A stretch of 64,000 nt of DNA from Bacteroidota bacterium. GTDB taxonomy: Bacteria > Bacteroidota > Ignavibacteria > UBA10030 > UBA8401. Where the stretch lies: the NCBI GenBank assembly GCA_035506275.1, contig DATJPT010000010.1:85902-149901 (forward strand), in the 5' to 3' direction. Position 1 is the stretch's first letter. Each line of letters starts with the position of its first letter. The translations under genes and the position numbers were made by a program. The notes below the pieces were generated by a model. That model saw nothing but the letters and a program-made list of their open reading frames with translations. It was not told the DNA's origin and searched no databases. Below are positions 45,670-55,026 of the stretch, one piece after another.

Positions 45670-48600
45670 TTGTTTCCTTTGCGACTGACCTCCGAAATAC
45701 ATTTAACTTTTCTCCCCCTAACCTTGATTGTGTTCTTGCTCGCATCCGGAGCAGCAAGCGCACAAACCTCGATCGTCATTGCTCCCGAAATCGACCAATT
45801 TCAGATCCTTCAGCCGGATACCTCGTTCCGGCTTAGCCACGGCATTATCATCCCCAACACTGAATCGATCTACCTGGATTCGATGAGACTGACCAGGCAG
45901 CAAGATTATACTCTCGACTATTCGACCGGGATGGTTCATGTCTCCATTCAGCAAGCGATAAATTTTAAGGTAAGAAAACATTCTATCGCTATATGCTATA
46001 GCTTTTTACCGTTTTCATTTCAGCCTGTCTATCGGCATAAAGAATATTTGATCAAACATGACTCTCTTACAAACCGTTCGACAACAGTCGTCGCGACGAC
46101 CTCCACGGCAGGAGCGCTGGATAATATCTTCGGGCCTGATCTGCAAAAGAGCGGGTCCATTTTTCGAGGGTTTACCGTCGGTACCAACAGGGATCTAACG
46201 CTGAATTCCGGGTTCCGTCTGCAGTTCTCCGGAAAACTGTCGTCCGAGGTCGAAATTCAGGCTGCATTGACCGATGAAAACACGCCCCTCCAGCCAGAGG
46301 GAAATACCCAGACTCTGCAGGAATTGGATAACGTATTTGTCCAGATCAAAAGCGCTGATTATTCCGCGACTTTGGGCGATTTCTATTTTGACATGTCCGA
46401 TGGTGAATTCGGCAAGCTAAGCAGAAAGCTCCAGGGAGCAGAAGGAACCGCAAATTTCACCTCCAACGGTCTTTCGGGGACCGTCACGGTGACCGGCGCA
46501 ACCTCGCGCGGTAAATTTAACACAAACCAATTTCCAGGGATCGACGGGGTGCAAGGGCCGTACCAACTCTATGGGAAGAATAATGAGAACAATATTGTTA
46601 TCATCGCCGGGACCGAGAAAGTTTATATCGACGGGAATATCATGGTCAGAGGGGAGGCGAATGACTATGCCATTGATTATTCAAGCGCTCAAATCACCTT
46701 TTCTTCCAAGAGGTTAATTACAAGTGTCTCACGTATCGTTGTAGACTTTCAATACACCGATCAGTCGTATGAGAGGAACTTTTTTGCCGTCGACGCAAAT
46801 GTCAAAGCGCTTTCCGACAGAATGAAATTTTCAGTGATGTACGCCCAGGAAGGGGACGATCAGAATGCCCCCATTAACATTTCGCTGAGCGACAGCGATA
46901 AAGCCGTGCTGTCGCAAAGCGGAGGGAAGCCAGCCACGTTATCCGGAGCAGACTCGGTGGGCGTGGACTCATTGAATATCGGAAAAGGAGAATACGCAGC
47001 AGTCGATACTCTCGTGGCGGGAAATTTAACAAGAATTTACGAGTTTGCCCCCGGGACATATCAGGCCCAATTCAACGTAACGTTCTCTTTCGTGGGATCG
47101 GGAGCAGGAGACTACACGCATGTGTTGCTGGGACAATACCGCTACGTCGGGCCTCACAATGGCAGTTACCTGCCCATCATTATCCTGCCGGCTCCTCAAT
47201 TGCAGCAAATTGCGGACGTGAATACATCCATCCGTGTGACGAAAGAGCTGACCGTAAACGGTGAATTCGCAGCAAGCAGCCTGAACCCGAACAGGTTCAC
47301 GCCGAATGATCAGGTGACTGGCGATGCGACCAAATTCTCGGCGGAGTTTTCTCCTGCAAACGTCAGGGTCGCAGGCGCGAACATCGGATCCTTTGACCTT
47401 TCGTTATCGGACAGATACACTAATAAGAGTTTTTCCCCGATCGACCGGATTGATAATGTGGAGTTCAGCAGAGAATGGAGCATCGACAGCACGGTCAATC
47501 TTCAGCCCTCGTCGGAGGAGATCCGCGAAGCAAACCTCACATACCATCCGATCCAAACTCTTGCCGTCGGAGGTTCGATCGGCTCGAACAATTTGGGGCC
47601 GCAGTTCTCGGCCGACCGGAGGGAAGGATTTGTGCGATTGTCGGACGATTCGCTGCCGAAGGTCGACTACTCTATCGACCAGGTCAAAAGCTCCCAAGGG
47701 ATCGCAAACGCAGAAAATGATTGGGTACGGCAAAGCGGTTCTCTTTCGTACGCGTTTAAGAAATTCCTCCCGAGCTTCCATTTCGAACACGAGGACCGGT
47801 CGATAGAGACCGCGACTGCCGATTCGCTTGACAACGCAAGCTTCGGTTTCACCACGCTCGCGCCGAAGTTTGCCCTCAAGGGAATCTACGGCATGAACCT
47901 TTCCAGCGAGTTCGAATTCCGTTCTGACGATGCGGCCTTTGAAGGCAGATTGGATCCAGAATCAAAGTCGATCACTCAATCGTACGGCTGGTCGTTATCC
48001 GAAATTCAAAACTTTTCCTCATCGCTGAGCGTTATTTTCCGGGATAGAACATATTCCGACGAATTCAAACTTTCAAACCCCGATGTCCGGACAACATTGG
48101 TGCGAACAGAGTCACGGTACACGCCATTCCAGCGCGCCGTCGATGCCGATGTGTACTATGAAGCATCGAGCGAACGGTCGGCGGAATTGCAGCGGGTGTT
48201 TGTCCAGGTTCCCGTCGGACAGGGACAATATGTTTGGGTCGGCACCGGAGCGGTGAACGCAACGGACGAAAGCCAATTTCAATTGAGCCGTTACGACGGC
48301 AATTATACCGTCATTACCGTCCCGACCGATCAGCTCGACCCGGTCGTGAACGTCAAGACATCGTTTCGTCTCCGACTCGCGCCGGCCAAAATCATCTCTG
48401 CCCCGTCGAACTGGTTTCAAAAGGCGGCTTCTATCATTACGACCGAAAGCTATATGAAGATCGAAGAAAAAAGCACCGACCCTCAAACGAATCAGATTTA
48501 TTTTTTGAATCTCGATCACTTTCTCAGCCCGGCCACCACGCTGCTCGGCAGCCAGCTGATCCAGCAGGATCTCTTCCTCTTTGAAAACAGGTCGGACCTG

Positions 48601-49197
48601 TCTTTCAGGTTCAGGTTTCTCCAGCAGGATGGAGGGGGGCAGTATAGCACAGGGTATGAACAGACCTATAATCGCGAACGATCGGTGAGGATCCGCTGGC
48701 AGCTTGTCTCCGAAATTTCAAATCAGATCGATTATGCGAACAAGCAGGATAATCTCGCCGCTTCGCTGGCAAGCGGCCGCTCTCAGGTCATCGGTTCGGA
48801 CGATCTCATCTCGGATTATGCATACCGGCCGGAACAAAATATAGAGGTAGGATTCAAGATCGAAGCCTCCCGGTCGGAAGATGACTATCCCGTCGTACCG
48901 ATCATTGCCAGCCTGAATGCCCAATCACTCCGGACAATCCTCTCTTTTCGCGGGAGCGGCCAGATGAGGATTGATTTCTCCCGTGAGGAGCTTTCGCTCG
49001 AAAACAACGCTGCGGGAGCCGTCGTCCCGTTCGACCTTACCGCCGGAAGAGTGCAGGGAAAAACATTTCTTTGGGATGTGTCGTTCGATTATCGGCTCAG
49101 CGGCAACCTTCAGTCTTCACTGCAGTATAACGGCAGGTCGGAGCAATCTCATACCCCTGTGCACACTGCAAAGGCCGAAGTTAGAGCCTTTTTCTGA
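45670..49197 (+). CDS. Large outer-membrane protein, 1175 residues
   Basis: This is a secreted protein with a hydrophobic signal (LTFLPLTLIVFLLASGAASA) and an outer-membrane style body ending in strands (SSLQYNGRSEQ... AEVRAFF). Two modules of the form VYIDGNIMVRGEANDYAIDY ... SSAQITF ... IVVDFQY resemble modules in SprA-type T9SS barrels, but it is half their length and I would not call it SprA. The middle third is many polar beta strands. There is no ATG near the signal peptide: in-frame starts are TTG at 45670 or 45679. An ATG at 45657 is in another frame, so a sequence error or unusual start is possible. Function unknown. Confidence 0.8.
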   Translation: MFPLRLTSEIHLTFLPLTLIVFLLASGAASAQTSIVIAPEIDQFQILQPDTSFRLSHGIIIPNTESIYLDSMRLTRQQDYTLDYSTGMVHVSIQQAINFKVRKHSIAICYSFLPFSFQPVYRHKEYLIKHDSLTNRSTTVVATTSTAGALDNIFGPDLQKSGSIFRGFTVGTNRDLTLNSGFRLQFSGKLSSEVEIQAALTDENTPLQPEGNTQTLQELDNVFVQIKSADYSATLGDFYFDMSDGEFGKLSRKLQGAEGTANFTSNGLSGTVTVTGATSRGKFNTNQFPGIDGVQGPYQLYGKNNENNIVIIAGTEKVYIDGNIMVRGEANDYAIDYSSAQITFSSKRLITSVSRIVVDFQYTDQSYERNFFAVDANVKALSDRMKFSVMYAQEGDDQNAPINISLSDSDKAVLSQSGGKPATLSGADSVGVDSLNIGKGEYAAVDTLVAGNLTRIYEFAPGTYQAQFNVTFSFVGSGAGDYTHVLLGQYRYVGPHNGSYLPIIILPAPQLQQIADVNTSIRVTKELTVNGEFAASSLNPNRFTPNDQVTGDATKFSAEFSPANVRVAGANIGSFDLSLSDRYTNKSFSPIDRIDNVEFSREWSIDSTVNLQPSSEEIREANLTYHPIQTLAVGGSIGSNNLGPQFSADRREGFVRLSDDSLPKVDYSIDQVKSSQGIANAENDWVRQSGSLSYAFKKFLPSFHFEHEDRSIETATADSLDNASFGFTTLAPKFALKGIYGMNLSSEFEFRSDDAAFEGRLDPESKSITQSYGWSLSEIQNFSSSLSVIFRDRTYSDEFKLSNPDVRTTLVRTESRYTPFQRAVDADVYYEASSERSAELQRVFVQVPVGQGQYVWVGTGAVNATDESQFQLSRYDGNYTVITVPTDQLDPVVNVKTSFRLRLAPAKIISAPSNWFQKAASIITTESYMKIEEKSTDPQTNQIYFLNLDHFLSPATTLLGSQLIQQDLFLFENRSDLSFRFRFLQQDGGGQYSTGYEQTYNRERSVRIRWQLVSEISNQIDYANKQDNLAASLASGRSQVIGSDDLISDYAYRPEQNIEVGFKIEASRSEDDYPVVPIIASLNAQSLRTILSFRGSGQMRIDFSREELSLENNAAGAVVPFDLTAGRVQGKTFLWDVSFDYRLSGNLQSSLQYNGRSEQSHTPVHTAKAEVRAFF

Positions 49198-49221
49198 GAC
49201 TTTTCAAAAACAATATTTTAC

Positions 49222-49252
49222 TTGCTTCTAAGTATCCGGTACCGTATATTTT
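49222..49252 (+). promoter_or_regulatory. Promoter of the rimP-nusA-infB operon
   Basis: TTG at 49222-49224, 20 bases, then TATATTTT at 49245-49252. The predicted start near 49256 lies upstream of the hairpin at 49266, which would therefore be transcribed in the leader. The distance to the rimP ATG is about 60 bases. Confidence 0.6.
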
Positions 49253-49265
49253 ATCACTGCATTAT

Positions 49266-49295
49266 AAAGTCCCGCCTCAAGCGGGACTTTTTTTT
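49266..49295 (+). terminator. Intrinsic terminator in the nusA operon leader
   Basis: A 10-bp perfect stem, AAAGTCCCGC with GCGGGACTTT, has a CTCAA loop and is followed directly by T residues (stem and run give eight T in total). It is 68 bases after the large barrel gene, but also lies between the rimP promoter and rimP, so it can act as an attenuator on the operon it precedes. Confidence 0.9.
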
Positions 49296-49318
49296 GATGA
49301 TGTGAGAAAAGTGTGAAT

Positions 49319-49774
49319 ATGGCGCTGGTTGAGGACATTTCCGGAATGGTCGAAGCAAGCCTCGCTGCGATCAACGGCTTTCTTGTGGATGTCAATATTC
49401 GCGGCGAAAAGGGGAGTTCCGTCATTGAAATTTTTGTGGATACCGACAAAGGTATCTCCGCAGATGAATGCGCTCAAGTGAGCCGCTCGATCGCCTCGGA
49501 GCTTGACCGAAGGAACATGATCGCGGGACGTTATCGTCTGGAAGTCTCATCCCCCGGGCTTGACCGGCCGATGAAATCGGTCCGGCAACTCAGGAAAAAT
49601 GTCGGCCGCCAGGTCTCCATCACTTCTGCGGCCGCAGGCGGGAATGGTCCGGTTGAGGGAACGTTGCAGGAAGTCACGGATGCGGCGGTCACGGTCGTGA
49701 CGAAAGAGAAACGCGAACAGACCTTTGCGGTGAACGAGATTCGCGAAGCACGGGTGCTTCCGCAGTTCAGATAA
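49319..49774 (+). CDS. rimP: Ribosome maturation factor RimP
   Basis: This 151-residue 30S assembly factor has typical segments LVDVNIRGEKGSSVIEIFVDTDKGIS and YRLEVSSPGLDRPMKSVRQL. It binds the pre-30S before S12 and S5 assembly is complete. ATG 49319 is used; a GTG six bases upstream is possible. The order rimP-nusA-infB-rbfA-truB-ribF-rpsO-pnp is the widely conserved operon. Confidence 0.95.
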   Translation: MALVEDISGMVEASLAAINGFLVDVNIRGEKGSSVIEIFVDTDKGISADECAQVSRSIASELDRRNMIAGRYRLEVSSPGLDRPMKSVRQLRKNVGRQVSITSAAAGGNGPVEGTLQEVTDAAVTVVTKEKREQTFAVNEIREARVLPQFR

Positions 49775-49817
49775 AGAGTGTTTGGGTTGAATTACAATTT
49801 TCATTTTGGAGGATTCA

Positions 49818-51179
49818 ATGAATTACGAGATAGTCGAATCATTCTCTTCACTGGTTCGGGAAAAATCCATCGACAAGGATATCCTCGTCGGAATCGTGGA
49901 AGATATTTTCGGGATGATGGTCCGGAAAAAATACGGACAGGAAGCGCGCTTCGACGTCGTCGTCAATATGGAGAAAGGCGATATTGAGATCTATCTCGAA
50001 AAAGAGGTGGTCGAAACGGTCGTTGACCCGGTGACGCAGATCGACGTTGAGGCTGCGCGGAAAAAATCGGGCGAATCATTGGACGTCGGCGAAGATTACG
50101 TAGAGATCGTGAACCTCGCCGATTTCGGCCGGCGGCTGATCATTACGGCCAAACAAAACCTCAATCAGAGAATCAAAGAGCTTGAGAAGGAACTGATCTA
50201 CAACGAATACAGCAATTCCATCGGCGAGATCCTCGTCGGAGAGGTCTACCAGATCCGGAAGAACGAGATCCTTGTCATGCACAACAAGAACGAAGTGGTG
50301 CTTCCGAAGAGCGAGCAGATCCAGAAGGAACGGTACAAAAAGGGAGATACGATTCGTGCGGTCATCAAAGAAGTGAGAAAGAACTCGGGCAATCCGACCG
50401 TTATTATTTCCCGCGCCGACACGAAATTTCTTGCCCGGCTTTTTGAAATTGAGATCCCCGAGATCTACGACGGTATTATCGAGATCAAGGACATCGCCCG
50501 GGAACCCGGCGAACGCGCAAAGGTCGCAGTGGAGTCTCACGACGACCGCATCGACGCCGTCGGCGCCTGTGTCGGAATGAAAGGCGTCCGCATCCATGCC
50601 ATCGTTCGCGAACTTAACAACGAGAATATTGACGTCATCAACTACAGCGACGAGCCGCTGGTCATGATCACACGCGCGCTCGCGCCAGCGAAACTGAAAA
50701 AGATCGACCTGGACATCGAAGCAAAAAAAGCCACGATCCTCGTCGCCGACGATCAGGTGTCCCTCGCCATCGGCAAGGGAGGGCAAAATATCCGCCTGGC
50801 TTCTAAACTTTCGGGATTCGACCTGCAGCTCGTCAAAGAAGGGGCCGAGTATGACATCGAACTTATCGAATTCCGGGATGAGATCGGAAAAGAGATTTAC
50901 GAGAAGTTCATTGAGAACGGTTACGACACTGCGCAACAGGTCATGGAAGCTGACATCCCTGATCTCGTGTCGGAGCTTGGTCTGGAAGAAGAGAAGGTAA
51001 AAGAGATCGTCGAGCTCATCAAGAAGGAATTCGAGGAAGCGGAAGTCGATGAGGGAGACGAAGAGGAAGGAAGCAAGAAACCGGAAGGGGCGAAAACCGC
51101 AGCGGCTGACGCCAATCTGAAAGAAGAAGCAGTTTCCGACGCTGCGGAAACTACCAAAGAAGAAACCGAAACGCGGTAA
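49818..51179 (+). CDS. nusA: Transcription termination/antitermination factor NusA
   Basis: This RNA polymerase-binding factor of 453 residues has an N-terminal polymerase-binding domain, then S1 (GEVYQIRKNEILVMHNKNE) and two KH domains (VGACVGMKGVRIHAIVREL; AIGKGGQNIRLASKLSGF). A C-terminal helix-hairpin-helix-like part and a Glu-rich tail with KEEAVSDAAETTKEETETR follow. It pauses and helps terminate transcription at RNA hairpins. ATG 49818 is preferred over TTG 49806 because GGAGGA at 49808-49813 lies just upstream. Possible feedback on its own leader terminator is noted under findings. Confidence 0.97.
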   Translation: MNYEIVESFSSLVREKSIDKDILVGIVEDIFGMMVRKKYGQEARFDVVVNMEKGDIEIYLEKEVVETVVDPVTQIDVEAARKKSGESLDVGEDYVEIVNLADFGRRLIITAKQNLNQRIKELEKELIYNEYSNSIGEILVGEVYQIRKNEILVMHNKNEVVLPKSEQIQKERYKKGDTIRAVIKEVRKNSGNPTVIISRADTKFLARLFEIEIPEIYDGIIEIKDIAREPGERAKVAVESHDDRIDAVGACVGMKGVRIHAIVRELNNENIDVINYSDEPLVMITRALAPAKLKKIDLDIEAKKATILVADDQVSLAIGKGGQNIRLASKLSGFDLQLVKEGAEYDIELIEFRDEIGKEIYEKFIENGYDTAQQVMEADIPDLVSELGLEEEKVKEIVELIKKEFEEAEVDEGDEEEGSKKPEGAKTAAADANLKEEAVSDAAETTKEETETR

Positions 51180-51228
51180 CACAGTATCCACTCACTGTTC
51201 CCGGTTCCGACTGACTACAGGAATTCGA

Positions 51229-53907
51229 ATGACGGAAACAACTGAAAAAAAAGTTAAAATATTCAACCTCGCGAAAGACCTGAACCTCGCGAGCGGGACG
51301 ATTATTGAATTTCTCAATAAGAAGGGGTATACCATCAAGGGGCCGATGTCGCTCGTCGAAAACGACATGATGAAAGACATCATGTCCCATTTCAAGAAGG
51401 ACAAAGATGTCGCAGACCGGCATCAGCGAAAGATCGCTGAGATCAAGGAAACCAAACGGCGGACTGCTGAAAAGAAAAAGGAAACCGAAGAAGAAGCAAA
51501 GGAAACTCCAAAGAAAAAGCTTGAAGAGGAAGTAGCGGAAATGCCGCCGCAACAGCCGGCCGTTGAGAAGAAGCCGGAAGTGCACGCGACAGAGCCGATC
51601 AGCGCGCAGCCGGCTGAAGTGGAAGCTCCCGTTATCTCCGCGAAAGAAGAGACCCAAATTGTACCTGCCGAAAAATCGCTCCAAAAAGCGGAAGCAGAAC
51701 CGGCGACCGGAGCAGAGGCAAAGAAGAAAAAAGGGGAGAAGGCCTATACTTCCCCCTTGGACCAGCTCAGCGCACGGCGCAGGGGCTTGACGATCAGAGG
51801 GAAGATCGATCTGAAAGTGACCTCCGAGACTCCCGAAAAGGAACGCGGAACGGGAACTGCAAGCGAAACGGAAGAACAGCACAAGCGAAAGAAGAAGAAA
51901 AAGAAAGTCAAAGACGAAAAGACCAAGGATGTCGTCGAAACCGAGGTCGACGACGGAGCAAAGAAGAAGAAAAAGAAGAAAAAACTCCGGGTTCACGAAG
52001 TCGATGACACGCAGGTCAATGAAGCGATCAAACGTACGCTTGCCGGGATGGACGAGTCGATCGTCAGCCTCCGTGCAACAAACAGAAAGAAGAGAAAACG
52101 GGAGCGTGAGGAAGAGCAGGCAAGGCTGCTGGAAGAAGCACGAGATGAAGAAGGCAAACTTCGTGTCACTGAATATGTTACGGTCGGCGAATTAGCGAGC
52201 TTAATGAATGTTCCTGTCGCCGATGTCATCGCAAAGTGTATCGGTCTTGGACTGATGGTATCCATCAATCAGCGGCTGGATAAAGATAACATTACTCTCG
52301 TCGCCGATGAATTCGGATTGCAGGTCGAATTTCATGAGGAGTTTACGGTCGACCTCCTCGAGGATAAGCCGGATGCTCCCGAAACGTTGAAGCCGCGTTC
52401 CCCGGTTGTGACCATCATGGGGCACGTCGATCACGGTAAAACATCGCTGCTCGACTATATCCGCCGTACAAACGTCGTGGCTGGCGAGGCTGGCGGCATT
52501 ACTCAGCACATCGGTGCCTACGAGGTATCCTTGGATTCCGGGAAAAAGATCACATTCCTCGACACGCCGGGCCACGAGGCATTTACGGCCATGCGCGCCC
52601 GTGGAGCCCAGCTGACGGATATCGTCGTTCTTGTGGTGGCTGCAGAGGACAGCGTCATGCCTCAAACTCTCGAAGCAATAAGTCACGCACGGGCCGCCAA
52701 TGTTCCGATCATCATCGCGATCAATAAGATCGACAAGCCCGAAGCCAACCCCGACCGCATTCGACAGCAGCTTGCCGATAAAGGAATTCTGGTTGAAGAA
52801 TGGGGAGGCAAATATCAATGCGTCGAAGTCTCGGCCAAAAAGGGGCTCAACATCGACGTCTTGTTGGAAAAAATTCTTCTTGAGGCGGAGGTCCTCGACC
52901 TGAAGGCGAATCCAAACCGGACCGCCCGGGGAGCGGTCGTTGAGGCGCAGATCGACAAAGGAAAGGGGATTCTCGCGACGATCCTCATTCAAAAAGGGAC
53001 GCTGCGCGTCGGCGATCCCTTCGTCGGCGGCATCTACAGCGGAAAGGTCAAGGCAATGTTCGATGAGAGGGGAAAAAGAACTGAAGTCGCCGGACCGTCG
53101 ACGCCGGTCCAGCTTCTCGGCTTTGACGGCATTCCTCAAGCCGGTGATCAGTTCATCGCAATGGATTCCGACCGTGTTGCGCGCGACATCAGCCTCAAGC
53201 GCCAGCAATTGAAGCGCGAGCAGGATTTCCGGCAGATCCATTTTGTCACGCTGGATGAAATTTCGGAACAGATCCAGGCAGGACAGCAGGTCCGCGAACT
53301 CTCTATCGTCGTGAAAGGCGACGTCGACGGGTCGGTCGAAGCGTTGGCCGATTCGCTGATGAAACTCTCCACCGGCGAAGTGAAGATCCGCGTCATCCAT
53401 AAAGGCGTCGGAGCGATCTCAGAATCCGACGTTCTGCTTGCGGCAGCTTCCCATGCGGTCATCGTGGGCTTCCACGTTCGCCCAAATTTGAACGCCCGCC
53501 GTCTCGCGGAGCAGGAAAAGGTCGATATCCGGCTCTATAACATCATCTACGACGCCATTAACGAGGTGCGGAACGCGCTTGAAGGGTTGCTCGCGCCGAC
53601 GATTTCCGAGGAGGTCACCGCGACCGTCGAAGTGCGCGAAACGTTCAAAGTGCCGAAAATCGGAACGATCGCCGGCTGCTACGTGACGGACGGAAAGATT
53701 GTGCGCAACAACAAAGTGCGCCTCCTCCGCGACGGTGTGACGATTTTTGACGGCGGGTTCGCTTCGCTTCGAAGATTCAAGGACGATGTTCGGGAGGTCG
53801 AACAGGGGTTCGAATGCGGTATCGGCCTGGAAAACTTCAACGACGTCAAGGTCGGCGACATCATCGAGGCGTACAAAGTGGTCGAAACAAAGCGGAAGCT
53901 CGTTTAA
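51229..53907 (+). CDS. infB: Translation initiation factor IF-2
   Basis: This 892-residue GTPase places initiator tRNA on the 30S subunit. The N-terminal IF2_N helix ([21 protein letters not shown]) is followed by about 250 residues of highly charged linker (Lys/Glu runs and KKKKKK blocks), typical of large-genome IF-2 linkers. The G domain begins near residue 398 with [14 protein letters not shown], then [15 protein letters not shown] and [10 protein letters not shown]. Domains II-IV and the C-terminal tRNA-binding part follow. It is 49 bases after nusA. Confidence 0.98.
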   Translation: MTETTEKKVKIFNLAKDLNLASGTIIEFLNKKGYTIKGPMSLVENDMMKDIMSHFKKDKDVADRHQRKIAEIKETKRRTAEKKKETEEEAKETPKKKLEEEVAEMPPQQPAVEKKPEVHATEPISAQPAEVEAPVISAKEETQIVPAEKSLQKAEAEPATGAEAKKKKGEKAYTSPLDQLSARRRGLTIRGKIDLKVTSETPEKERGTGTASETEEQHKRKKKKKKVKDEKTKDVVETEVDDGAKKKKKKKKLRVHEVDDTQVNEAIKRTLAGMDESIVSLRATNRKKRKREREEEQARLLEEARDEEGKLRVTEYVTVGELASLMNVPVADVIAKCIGLGLMVSINQRLDKDNITLVADEFGLQVEFHEEFTVDLLEDKPDAPETLKPRSPVVTIMGHVDHGKTSLLDYIRRTNVVAGEAGGITQHIGAYEVSLDSGKKITFLDTPGHEAFTAMRARGAQLTDIVVLVVAAEDSVMPQTLEAISHARAANVPIIIAINKIDKPEANPDRIRQQLADKGILVEEWGGKYQCVEVSAKKGLNIDVLLEKILLEAEVLDLKANPNRTARGAVVEAQIDKGKGILATILIQKGTLRVGDPFVGGIYSGKVKAMFDERGKRTEVAGPSTPVQLLGFDGIPQAGDQFIAMDSDRVARDISLKRQQLKREQDFRQIHFVTLDEISEQIQAGQQVRELSIVVKGDVDGSVEALADSLMKLSTGEVKIRVIHKGVGAISESDVLLAAASHAVIVGFHVRPNLNARRLAEQEKVDIRLYNIIYDAINEVRNALEGLLAPTISEEVTATVEVRETFKVPKIGTIAGCYVTDGKIVRNNKVRLLRDGVTIFDGGFASLRRFKDDVREVEQGFECGIGLENFNDVKVGDIIEAYKVVETKRKLV

Positions 53908-53948
53908 GACGATCGAGCGCCGTCGGAGATTTATTTGAAAAGGATTGA

Positions 53949-54305
53949 ATGTCAGTACGAACGGAACGAGTTGCATCGCTCATCAGGCATGAACTGGGAA
54001 CGATCATTAGCCGGGAATACACCGGCGGGGAATTTGGCTTAAGCACCGTCACCGAAGTGCGGGTCACTCCCGACCTGAAGATTGCAAAAATTTATGTGAG
54101 CATCCTTGGGGCCCCGGCGATAAGAGAAAAAACGCTGGCTCGGCTCGAGGCCGAAAAATCGCGTCTGCGGGGCCTTCTTGCATCTCACGTGAACATGAGG
54201 TTCACGCCGGCGTTGCAGTTCTATCATGACGATACGATGGACCGGGTCGAGAACCTGGAAAACCTGATAAAGAAGATCCACGAGAATGACCCTAAGCCGC
54301 AATGA
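53949..54305 (+). CDS. rbfA: 30S ribosome-binding factor RbfA
   Basis: This 118-residue KH-like assembly and cold-shock factor binds the 30S subunit near helix 1. Its typical opening is RTERVASLIRHELGTII, and later DLKIAKIYVSILG and MRFTPALQFYHDDTMDR. The stop overlaps the truB start by 20 bases. AAAAGGA upstream is the ribosome binding site. Confidence 0.95.
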   Translation: MSVRTERVASLIRHELGTIISREYTGGEFGLSTVTEVRVTPDLKIAKIYVSILGAPAIREKTLARLEAEKSRLRGLLASHVNMRFTPALQFYHDDTMDRVENLENLIKKIHENDPKPQ

Positions 54306-55026
54306 GCCGGTCACGATGGCGTCGGATGTCACCTCGCTCGATTTCGAGAGCGGGGAGATCCTTCTCGTCGACAAGCCGAAAGATTGGACCTCCTTCGACG
54401 TGGTCCACCGGGTGAGGGATCTGTTCAACGTCCGCAAAGTCGGGCATGCGGGAACGCTTGACCCGAAGGCAACGGGGCTGTTGATCCTCTGCACCGGCAG
54501 GAAAACGAAGGACATCGATTCGTTCGGCGGCCAGGAAAAGGAGTACGAAGGGACAATGCAGCTCGGTGCGACAACAGCGAGCCTTGATTCAGAGACTCCC
54601 GAAGAGAACCTGAAGGATTTTTCCCGGATCACCGAACAGCAGCTGCGGGAGGCTTTCGCGTCCTTTATCGGAACCCAGCTTCAGGTTCCGCCGATGTACT
54701 CCGCGGTAAAGTATGACGGCAAACCGCTGTACAAGCTGGCCCGCAAGGGGCGCTCGCGTGAGAGGGAGCCGCGAGAGGTCACGGTCTCCGACTTTACATT
54801 GGTCCGGACAGATCTGCCGCTCGTGTTCTTTCGCATCGTCTGCTCAAAGGGAACGTATATCCGTTCGGTTGTCGACGAATGCGGAAAAAAATTAGGATGC
54901 GGAGCATACGTCAAAGAGTTGCGGCGCACACGGATCGGCGGTCTCTCGCTGCAGCAGGCGCTGCAGATCGAAGAATTGCATCAGCTCAGCGACCGTTGCG
55001 CGTCGGCGAAACATGTGACCGTATGA
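54286..55026 (+). CDS. truB: tRNA pseudouridine-55 synthase
   Basis: This 246-residue pseudouridine synthase makes Psi55 in the T loop of tRNAs. GEILLVDKPKDWTSFDVV and GHAGTLDPKATGLLILCTG contain the catalytic Asp; MYSAVKYDGKPLYKLARKG and CSKGTYIRSVVDECG follow. The C-terminal PUA-like tail is short, so this is the compact form. ATG 54316 (MASDVTSLDF) is an alternative start that avoids overlap with rbfA. Confidence 0.96.
   Translation: MTLSRNEPVTMASDVTSLDFESGEILLVDKPKDWTSFDVVHRVRDLFNVRKVGHAGTLDPKATGLLILCTGRKTKDIDSFGGQEKEYEGTMQLGATTASLDSETPEENLKDFSRITEQQLREAFASFIGTQLQVPPMYSAVKYDGKPLYKLARKGRSREREPREVTVSDFTLVRTDLPLVFFRIVCSKGTYIRSVVDECGKKLGCGAYVKELRRTRIGGLSLQQALQIEELHQLSDRCASAKHVTV

Noticed and set aside
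45450..45836. Plus-strand ORF of 128 residues over the tRNA-Leu and the barrel gene start
   Set aside because: It runs through the tRNA and has no conserved motif. It is recorded only because its internal ATG at 45657 bears on the barrel start.
52201..53400. Minus-strand ORF (399 residues) inside infB
   Set aside because: It lies wholly within the conserved G-domain region of IF-2 and shows no family motif.
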